Below, piece after piece: positions 55,200-64,000 of a DNA stretch of 64,000 nt (the first letter of the stretch is position 1; each line of letters begins with the position of its first letter). The notes under the pieces are model-generated. The model saw only the letters and a program-made list of their open reading frames with translations. It was not told where the DNA came from and searched no databases. The translations under genes were made by a program, and so were the position numbers. Source of the stretch: Erodium maritimum (Eukaryota > Streptophyta > Magnoliopsida > Geraniales > Geraniaceae). The DNA lies in contig OY997591.1 of NCBI GenBank assembly GCA_963921825.1, positions 54,847,031 to 54,911,030 of the forward strand. Reading direction: 5' to 3'.

Positions 55200-58100
55200 A
55201 TGGAAAATTCAGCGAACATTAATAGTTTGTCATTAAAAACCATTCTTGACAGGGTCAAGCTAAATGGGACAAACTATTTGGACTGGTACAGAATTTTGAG
55301 GATAGTCCTCAAGTCTGAACGCAAAGAATATGTCCTTGACAAGGCTGTCTCTAAGACCATATCAGAGTTACATGAAGTGTCATCAGCTGCTGAGAAGAAT
55401 ATCTCAGGGATCTGGGATCCAAGGATATTCTGATGGTCAACAAGGGAATTGGAAGTGGCAAGGGCTGGGCCCATGCGCACTTGGCAAGAAAGATGAGACA
55501 CCTGAGAATGTCTAATTCTACTGCCAACAGCCTGGTCATTGGAACCGGTATTACAAGAAGTTCACGGCTGATCTGAAGAAGGGCAGTGGGAATGCGCCTT
55601 CATCAATTAGCCTGGATGATCTGAAGAAGGGCAGTAGGACTGGGCCTTCATCAGGAAACCTGGATGATCTAAGGAAGGGCGGTGGGACCGTGCCTTCATT
55701 CGGTATTAACTCTATAGAGCTACATCTCTCTACTTCCAAAGATTCATGGGTATTAGATACCATGACTGAATCTCACACATGCACTAATATATGGTGGCTG
55801 AAAGTAGGAGAGGTTTGGAAAGCACGAAGTGGATCTCAGAGTTGTGGCAACTACTGTAGGATCCATGAGTCTTGCTTTGCCAAGAGGCCTTGTCTTAGTA
55901 TTGTATAATGTATATTGCATACCTAATTTTAGTAGGAATATTATATCTGTATCCGTGTTTGACAAGGAAGGATATAATGTTAATATTGGAAATGGAGTTT
56001 TCAATGTTCTATGCAATGATATGTTTTATACCAGTACTGACATGGTTGGAGGATTATACATATTAGATATGGGTAACAATGCCTCAAGTTCTATATATTC
56101 CGTTAATACCAAGAGGTCTAAATCCAACGATTTAAACCTAACTCTGTTATGGTACTGTCATTTGGGTCGCATAAACAAGAAGCGCCTATCAGCACTTCAG
56201 AAGTGCAGGCTTTCAGGTTCATTCGAATTCCATTCGATCGATAGGTGCAAGTTTTGTTTGATGGGCAAAATGACTAAAGTGCCCTTTATCGATCGCGATG
56301 AAAGGGCGGGTGAATTATTGGGGCTGATACACTCGAATGGGTGTAGACCAATAAGTTCACTTGCCAGGAGGGGTTTTAGCTACTTTATCACATTTACTGA
56401 TGATTACAGTAAATATGGTTATGTCTATTCGGTGAGACATAAGTCTGAAGCTTTTGATAAATTCAAAGAGTTTAAGACTATAGTAGAAAACCAGCTCGAC
56501 AAAGGTATTAAGGCACTTCGATTGGATCGAGGTGGAAAATACTTGACCACAGAGTTATTAGATCATCTAAAAGAGAATGAGATCCTTTTGGAATGGACTC
56601 CTCCTAGGTCACTGTAGTTGAAAGGTGTAGCCAAACGGAGAAATCGGACATTGTTAGATAATGGTCTGTTCCATGATTAGTTGGACTGATCTCCTAATCT
56701 CTTTTAGGGGTTTTGCTCTAGAGACGACCGCATTCATAGTGAATCGGGCTTCGACGAATGGTGTGGAAGGGACACCATTTTAAAAATGGTACGGGATGAT
56801 GCCCGCTTTGTCCTTCCTAAAGATTTGTGGTTGCGAGGCTTATGTGAAACATTTGGTTTCGACTAAGCTCGAAACAAGATCTGAGATATGCACCTTCGTG
56901 TGGTATCCCAAAGCAACAAGGGGATACTATTTCTACAATCCCAGTGAGAACATGGTGTTCGTCGCTTGGGGTGGGGTCTTTATGGAAAAGAAGTTTTGTT
57001 TCCAAAGACGTCATTGGGAGGACTGTGCATCTCGAAGAAATTCAGGATGGTACAGATCTGTGTAAACCAATTGGCAACCCAGTAGAAAGGAGCCAGAGAT
57101 TGTCGTAGAGTAAGAACCAATTCCTGTTACAATTCCGGAAGGTCCAAGGCGATTTGAAAGGATCAATCTTCCACCTCCAAGATATGGTATCCGGAGGTGA
57201 CAATGAAGTCATGGTGGATCACGATGATCCAGCCACCTTTCAGGAAGTCGTGGATGGGCCCAATTCCGAGTTATGGCTGGGAGCCATGAGGGAGGAAATG
57301 CAATCCATGTCGGACAACCGAGTCTGGGAACCGGTTGATCCCATCAATGGTGTGAGGACCATAGGATGCAAATGGATCTTCAAGGTGAAGATGGACATGG
57401 ACGGCAACCCTCTGACCTACAAAGCTCAACTGGTGGCGAAAGGTTATAGGCAGATCCAATGGATTGACTATGAGGAAACCTTCTCCTTAGTGGCTATGGT
57501 CAAAATCGATCCAAATTCTTCTTGACATAACTGCGTATCATAATTACGAGATATGGCAAGTGGATGTCAAAACCGCTTTCCTAAATGGAAATTTGACTGA
57601 GTACGTTTGTATGTCTCGGCCCAAAGGTTTTGACGATCCGAAGAATAAAGGAAAGATTTATAAATTGTTGAAATCCATTTATGGATTGAAACGAACTTCT
57701 CGGAGTTGGATCCTTCGTTTTGATGAAGCTGTAATTGGATTTGGCTTAATCAAGAATGAGGATGAATCTTGCGTTTATAAGAAGGCTAGTGGGAGCAATA
57801 TTACCTTTCTGGTTCTCATTGAAAAAGACATCCCAACCTTGCACGAGACTAAAGCTTGGTTGAGGAAGTGTTTTTCAATAAAGGACTTAGGCGATGCTTC
57901 TCATATCTTAAGGATTTAGATATGTAGAGATCGCACCAAGAGGGTCTTGGATTTAAGTCAGGGAACCTATGTGAACAAGGCATTGAGTAGGTTCTTAATG
58001 CTCGATTCAAAGAAAGGACTCTTACCCACTAGTCATGGCATTCATCTCAGCAAGACTCAGTGTCCTAAGACACCTGATGAGCTGAAAAGGATGATGAGAA

Positions 58101-58680
58101 TCCTATGCGCCTGGGGGCAGGATCGATCATATATGCCATGACATGTATGAGACCAGACGTCTCGTAAGCCTTATGTTGTACCAGTAGACATCATTCTAAC
58201 CCGGGGGAAAGATGATGTTGAACTAGTCGTCGAAGGATGAGTAGACGCTAGTTTTCCAAGACAAATCCAGATGACTTTAGAAGTCAATCAGGATATGTGT
58301 TTACGCTGAATGGCAGAGCTTTAGCTGGGAAAGCGTAAAGCAAGATACCATTGCCGAATCTACGACAGAGGCCAAGTACATGGATGCTGCAGAGGCAGCT
58401 AAGGAGGCTATGTGGATTTGGAAATTCATGGCAGGGCTGGGTGTAATTAAAAACCCATCCAGCCCGGTGAATCCATCTTGCGACAACACAAGGGCCATTG
58501 CGCAAGCTAAAAGCCTAGATCGTATAACAAATCCAAACATGTACTGCGGCGTATCCACCTCATCAGATAAATACTGAACTAAGGTGAAGTGAAGATAACC
58601 GATATTGCAACAGATGATAACATAGCCAACCCTTTGACTAAGGCAGTGTCACTGCCTGAACATGTTAGACATGTAAAGTC
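55200..58680 (+). pseudogene. Degenerate copia gag-pol
   Basis: Gag starts MENSANINSLSLKTILD at 55200 and stops at 55431-55433 after GIWDPRIF. A knuckle remnant follows near 55510 with its first cysteine replaced by a stop. GAG-pre-integrase and integrase are in 55829-56617 (HLGRINKKR, CKFCLMGKMTK, FITFTDDYSKYGYVYSV), ending at a TAG near 56615. RT is in 57154-57919; FLVL runs into IEKDIPTL, so the YVDD box is missing. Then SQGTYVNKALSRF in 57947-58141 and RNase H in 58380-58577. These lesions match those of the minus-strand copy at 3827-7189. Confidence 0.87.
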
Positions 58681-58728
58681 GATGGGGACATATTGGAGTT
58701 TAGATTGGAACTAGGGCAAGTGGGAGAT

Positions 58729-60401
58729 TGTTAGTCTTAGTGCCCGTAGTTCAATCCTAAATGTCCAAATGTACATATCATCGTTAGCAATAAAATTAAA
58801 GCGACTTTATATTACTTATGTGTTGGAGTAATATATCGACGTGTGCTCTGATCTATGCCCACCATGCGAATAGAACCATAGATCGAGATAGATCACACTC
58901 GATGGGTCCCTAGTCAACAAAGCTTCACTAGAAGCGACTAGTATGAAAGATGGCTCTTTATGGCTTACGTTCTGTTAGTCATTGGAATGGGATTCCGGAG
59001 TCTGATCATAGATATCATGTGGGACATGATATTGGACGACCCGCCCTGAATATGTGCCATAGATTAAGTCATGAACATATTCAGTGTTGTAGCTTGTCAT
59101 GTATCCTTAGACCAAGGAGTCTTTGTGATCGCTATGTAGTTAACAACTGAGTTTGACCTGAGCCTAACGTTGTCCGTAACAGGGCTTCCATAACGGCCAG
59201 GATTGGCTTGGGGACGGGCTACATGAGTGACACGAAAGACGGCTAAGGGATTTATCCCTCATACTAAGGTATGGGAAAGATATCGGTTCTCGGCCACTTG
59301 ATCGAGAGTGACTGGAAGAATAGCATGGCCATGCACATGATACTGGGTATCATATCTTCAGTCATCTCACATATCAAGGAACGGTGATTGAGAATAATAA
59401 GGATGACGGCTCTATGCCTTATCTCAATCAGGATATCGGAGATAAAAGGATAATGACAGGGACGACGGAAAGGTTAAAATCGACAGGGTCGATTCGTTAT
59501 GTAGTGTCAGGCAATACTAAAGTCTCGTTAGTTGCCACTTAAATAGGATCAAGTAAAATGGGATTTTACGTTGATCTATTGACATGCATAAACCTAAGGG
59601 TCACACCGGAGGATGAAACTCATTGACACATTTATGGAGAATGGCCAAAAGGGAGTTGTCTCGGGACATGACCAAAACTGGGTTTTGGGTCATGTGCCCG
59701 TAAGTGAATAGGACTTCACAGATCGAGACAAGGCTTGGAGTCTTGGGATTGATCGCGTCGGATAATGTTGGACATTTCCGGTATGGAAGGCATGGAGGCG
59801 ATGAGCGAATCACGGGACCTCGTTGGAAATGGCCACGGGCCATGTTCCAAGAGGCCCATGAAAGGCCCATGGAACTAATTAATCAAGTCTTGATTAATTA
59901 GTACTAAGTAAGCAAGACAAGGATTAAGGTGTTGGTGATTCACCACCTAACCCAATCTTGTCTTGCCATACTTTGTCCTATTTACACCTTACTTGACACC
60001 ATACTTGTCCCATGCCTTTAGTTGGACAAGTATGGGTTTTGTTATGTTTAAGTCATCTTTTTTCAACATAACAAACACTAGACAAGAATAGGAAACACAT
60101 TTTCTCTCCCTCTTCCATGGCCATTTCGGGTTTGGCTAGTTTCCTCCTCCATTTTTGTGTTCTTGAGTCCTCAAAGAGAAGAACTACGTGTCTTTGATTC
60201 CCATGTGGATACGTAGGCGTCTTGGAGACTCAAGCCAATCATTCGTTACCCGGTGTTCTTGTTTTGGTAAGAACTAGTGCTGAAATTTTCTCTTGTGAAT
60301 CCATTCTTTGTTAGTTGTTTCATGGTTTTAATCGTCTCTTGGTTTTCATTGATTTTCCGCTGCGAGTTGGTTCATCTCCAACCTTACCTCGAGACCCAAC
60401 A
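58729..60401 (+). repeat. Copia LTR (right end of array)
   Basis: 1673 bp, TGTTAGTCTTAG to GACCCAACA, followed directly by gypsy LTR sequence at 60402. It is shorter than the middle LTR by a 15-bp segment near 59870. Confidence 0.93.
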
Positions 60402-61397
60402 TCCTCTTGGGACACACAACAAGAGAATAACACGCATCACAAGTCATAGTTCAACCATAGCTTAGCAAACCCAACAATCTTACCACAACACGTCACATAG
60501 AACTCATACCATCAGTCATGCTTATCGGTATGACTTGCCAACCACGTTCCATCGGTCTATCACTCACCCGATCATACCACAAGGCACAATCACATCACAT
60601 TCAAGCATTCACTCAATCAATCATAACACGGATCAACCATTCACATTATAATCATCACAATTCATCCAGTTTAGTATGGCTCTTATATTAACCTAAAGAC
60701 GGAGCATGCATCAATACTAAGGACGAACAATCATCAATAGATGCATTCAACAAACAATCCTAAGGCTCGACATGACCATTCTACCAGCACGACAATTTCC
60801 CAAGGTATTGAAAGCGGTTAAACTAGTGAATCACATCCTACATGCATACTAGACTCTTCTGGTTATTAATATAATTGAAAGCGACTATTCTAGTGAATCA
60901 CATCCTATATGCAAACTAGGACCTTTCCGGTTATTATTATCCTATAGGCATACTATTATCATTCTTTAAATTAGGAGTGGAGTTTACTACTCTTCCCTAC
61001 CTTGAAATCTCCAACACTCAAATACTCCTAGCTGCTGACGTCCTGGCTAGCTTCCTCACCGTCCTCTCACGTGGTTCCCAATGCCTCCTCCTTCGTCGAG
61101 CTCGGGTCCAAGGTCTTGGATCACAATTAAAATTATAATTAAAGACTAACCACGAGACACACAACTAAGTTAAAAACCCCAACCGTTTGGTTCAAAAAAC
61201 ACCTTTCGAAATACACGAAAAACACCCAAAAAGGATTCAAAAGGACCAAAGCTGGTCTGCCATGGATAGGGTCACGGATAGGGTCACGCATCCGTGAGGC
61301 CACCTGTCACGGATGACGTCACGGAACCGTGACGCGTGGCGTCACGGCCTCCGTCACGGAGCCGTGACGTCTCTTGTCACGGTACCCGTCGCGGATC
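60402..61397 (-). repeat. Gypsy LTR (minus), continuation
   Basis: On the minus strand this matches the middle of the gypsy B LTR (TCGGGTGAGTGATAGACCGA at about 60560 and 14160; GAGGTAGGGAAGAGTAGTA near 61000). It ends in a block of TGACG/CGTCA palindromes (61271-61391) and is cut at 61398 by the start of another LTR, so its own 5' end is missing. Confidence 0.75.
61271..61391. promoter_or_regulatory. Cluster of TGACG palindromes
   Basis: Repeated GTCACGG/CCGTGAC words form several perfect inverted repeats, for example CGTCACGGAGCCGTGACG, plus one full TGACGTCA at 61314-61321. TGACG is the core site of plant TGA-type bZIP factors (as-1 element). Whether this is bound is unknown. The block sits where the gypsy B LTR has its GC-rich minisatellite. 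Confidence 0.45.
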
Positions 61398-63327
61398 TGT
61401 AAAACCCATTTTGTTTAAAAGAGTATTAAAGTGCGAACTGGTACTTGGAAGGTTGTTTTTGGATCAAGTTTGGTTGGAAAAAAAAGGGTTAAGAGTGGTT
61501 TTGGGCTGGACAGGGCTGTCAGACACGAGTTGGGCCTGAGCCAAGCAATCCCACGTCAAAATTGCGCAGGCCCGGATGGCCCGAGCCCAACGCGCGAAGA
61601 AACCCTAGCCTTAAAAGGCGCTCAACGCCCCTTCAGCTCCAGATCCTTGCACGCATCCCGAGACGAGAGCCCGTTCTCTCTCGCCGTCGAAAAAGAACCC
61701 CTACGCCGCCGCACTTCCTCTCCTTCCCCGACCACCACCTCGTCTTCTCCGAGCTCGCCTCCACCTTCCTCTTCTTCTCCTCCGTCTTCTTCTCCCAGTC
61801 GTGTCAGAAACCCCCCCAGAAACCCATAAGCCCCTCACTCGTCTTCTCCCTCCTCGATTCAAGACCGCCGCCGATGAGAACGAACCCCACCGTGCCTGAA
61901 TCAGGCAGAGCTTCAACGGTAAGTCGTTTCTCACCGGTTCCAACCTTTTTCCCCTTCTTCTCGCATCGATTCGAAGAGCTTCAGGCTCATTTGGGGTCAG
62001 AGAACGTCGGGAGCGTCGCCGGAACTGTCCGAGCTACAGATCTGCGATTCACATCGCCGACGAGCCTTTTGGCTGTCAGATCTGGCCGGGAGGGTTCGGG
62101 CCTCGCCCCAATCATCGTCCCCGTCGAGTCCTGAGCCTCTGGCAACCCAACCGACGCCAAAAACCCGCCGTCGAAACCCTAATGCCACCACCGCCGAAGT
62201 CGCCGGAACCCTAGCCCCGGCCATCGTCGTCCCCAGCTCAGACCGGACGAAGTCGTGTCCTTGGGCTCGGGCCCGGAGCTCAGTTAGGCCTCGTCCTGGA
62301 CTGGATTTGGGCCTTGGACTCGAATCTGGTCTGGGCCACGGCCCGGACTAACTCTAGACTTCGGGTCTGGACTCAGGCCTGACTCCGGGATTGGGTCGGG
62401 TACGGGCCGGTTGGGCAGACTCTTTTAATTAAATTAAAACTGATTTAACGACACTTTGGACTAAATCAGACTTTTATTGGAATAATGAGTGTAATTAAAG
62501 GAAAGGACGAACTTTTAGTTTAAAGAACTGGGTAATCTGGACCTGATCTGATTTTGGATCGTTTATGTGTAAACCCATACTCGGAGCTAGACTTCGCCCG
62601 AGCAGACGAAGACCACTCCGGTACCCGTGTGAAGAACGGAGGAGCGACTGATCGTCTTTTCAGGAGAGTGTATTAGAGGAAGACCTCGAGGTAGGGAAAA
62701 TCTTAACTTCTTATTTAAACGCTTAGTATGCATGATTAGGATAATAAAATCGGAAAGGTCCTAGAATTGCCTATAGGATGCGAATAACTAGAATAATCGT
62801 ATTTCAGTTACTAATAAATGGATGAGTCTAGTATGCATGCTTAGGATGACGACGACTAGTGAAGCTTGCTTTCAATACTTGGGAATTGATTTACTGGTAG
62901 AGAGGCTGTGAAGAGCTCTTGGATTAGTTGTGTGCTAGGTTCACATGCTTGGTTGTTAGTATTAGGATAAACTAAGAGTCTAATGAAACTAGTTAGCTAG
63001 AAGGATCGAATGTTTAATTGATTGTTCACATGATTGCTTGATGGGTTGAATGTTTACTTACTTGGTTGAGTGGTTACGTGTTGAATTACTTATTGTGTGA
63101 ACGGATGATCGAGTATGACTGGTTGTGCCACGGGGTACAATTAGGTGATCGATGTACCGATGGTTCGTGACAGGTAAGTATACGGTAAGTGTGGAATGTT
63201 ATTGGGTGTCTTTGCTGTGATGAAAGTGTGATTTGGGAAGTGTTCATTGTTGGACAAATCTAGTGTTTGTTTATTTACTCTTATTCTTGAAATGCTTGTT
63301 TGTTTGTTTGGTTCGGTACTACACCGA

Positions 63328-63341
63328 GGGGGGGGGGGGGG
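63328..63341 (+). repeat. Homopolymer G14 tract
   Basis: Fourteen consecutive G in the LTR; length may be uncertain. Confidence 0.85.
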
Positions 63342-63363
63342 TAATCCGGGTTCCGTTGTGGTG

Positions 63364-63615
63364 GTTGGAGTTGGACAGATACAGCGGGATATTGAGTGAT
63401 GTGAGGAGCCTATGGCTCGGCAGATCCTACGAGATATTGAGTGATGTGAGGAGCCTATGGCTCGGCAAATCCTACGGGATATTGAGTGATGTGAGGAGCC
63501 TATGGCTCGGCAGATCCTACGGGATATTGTGTGATGTGAGGAGCCTATGGCTCGACAGATCCTACGGGGTATTGATAGATTTAGGAGCCTATGGCTCGGC
63601 ATATCCTATGGGATA
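63364..63615 (+). repeat. 45-bp tandem repeat, about five units
   Basis: Units with GGGATATTGAGTGATGTGAG, GAGCCTATGGCTCGGCAGAT and CCTAC; each contains the small palindrome GAGCC-TAT-GGCTC. The last unit is diverged. A 15-residue repeat frame on both strands is a by-product. Confidence 0.88.
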
Positions 63616-64000
63616 TTGATGGGATTACTTCACGAGAGATGGTTCTGAGGTTTCACCCAAGGACGTGCGTCCTACGAAAGCACTACCTTGGTTCCCTATG
63701 ACTAGGGTCCTTGGAGACATTTTCGAGAATACCGAAGATGAGCATCCCTATGGGATGGTGTCCGGTACTCCGATGTATATGTCTCCTCCGGACCGAGGAA
63801 AAATCTGATGTGATATGAATACTCTAGTGGATCGGAATACGGGAACCGAGGTGACACTAGAATCTATTCATGGATCGAAGGCTTGAGAAAGTAGGTGGTT
63901 GGCGTAATATCAATTACTTCCATTTAATCGTTATGATACCTTATGTTAATTCTGTTATGGAACCTTTCAAGTTGATGTTCTTTTCAAGAGTACGAGTCTA

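Larger units (their letters stand above)
51958..60401 (+). mobile_element. Copia element, LTR to LTR, in a tandem array
   Basis: An 8444-bp LTR-internal-LTR unit of the same family as 1996-10431. LTRs are 51958-53645 and 58729-60401, with primer site at 53647. The internal region codes for a broken gag-pol. The LTRs differ at about five positions and one 15-bp indel. No target duplication can be assigned, because the left side continues into another internal region (49997-51957) and not into target DNA. Confidence 0.9.
61398..64000 (+). repeat. Gypsy LTR (plus), leaves window
   Basis: Begins TGTAAAACCC and follows gypsy LTR layout: GC- and AAACCCTAG-rich first part, then GACCTCGAGGTAGGGAAAA near 62690 (compare 13793 and 20380), TGCATG-rich middle, and a tandem repeat at 63364-63615. 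No LTR end (GGGGCGTGACA) is reached by 64000. It is either the 5' LTR of an element to the right or a solo LTR. A Ser/Pro-rich frame at 61562-62134 lies inside it and is not called as a gene. Confidence 0.7.

Noticed and set aside
61562..62134. 190-codon Ser/Pro-rich frame as a host gene
   Set aside because: It lies within the first kilobase of a gypsy LTR starting at 61398, has no recognisable domain and overlaps an equally open shifted frame.
63141..63619. Repeat-protein frames on both strands
   Set aside because: Both follow from a 45-bp DNA repeat whose length is a multiple of three. There is no gene context, and a G14 run interrupts the region.

Overview
This is nuclear DNA of a flowering plant, probably a eudicot. 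The evidence is one spliced plant-family gene (an aluminium-activated malate transporter, ALMT) set among plant-type Ty3/gypsy, Ty1/copia and LINE (non-LTR) elements. I cannot name the species. About 85-90% of the window is transposable-element sequence, and only one locus looks like a working host gene.

Layout. 1-972: truncated gypsy LTR (minus strand). 973-1995 and 10437-11599: a broken LINE ('LINE A'), split at 1996-10431 by a structurally complete minus-strand copia element with matching ATTAT target duplications. 11600-18879 and 30370-30470: a degenerate gypsy element ('gypsy B'). Its LTR carries a LINE-tail insertion, and its integrase region is split at 18880-30369 by a complete, apparently very young gypsy element ('gypsy A'). 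Gypsy A has two 3002-bp LTRs, an uninterrupted 1635-residue gag-pol and GCGCA target duplications. 30471-31490: 3' part of a LINE. 31592-37668: full-length but dead LINE ('LINE B') with 18-bp target duplications. 38160-43423: LINE fragments, mostly minus strand, and AT-rich filler. 43424-44217: LINE-like 3' tail with a 251-codon proline-rich frame.

Host gene. 44724-46949 is a five-exon ALMT gene encoding 478 residues. A TRIM-like terminal repeat starts 8 bp after its stop. A decayed copy of part of intron 4 and exon 5 lies at 48005-48340 and abuts a 53-bp inverted-repeat foldback structure.

48498-49728: minus-strand LINE ORF1 remnant. 49729-49996 and 60402-61397: a minus-strand gypsy LTR split by a copia array (49997-60401) arranged as partial internal region, LTR, internal region, LTR. 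61398-64000: the first part of another plus-strand gypsy LTR, leaving the window.

How it fits together. The nesting gives relative ages: LINE A, then gypsy B and the minus-strand copia, then gypsy A. The most unusual signal is in the copia family. Two copies at separate sites share the same defects: no RT catalytic box, the same gag stop and the same integrase stop. This suggests the family spread as a non-autonomous lineage using proteins made elsewhere. I found no CRISPR array, tRNA, rRNA or bacterial-type system.
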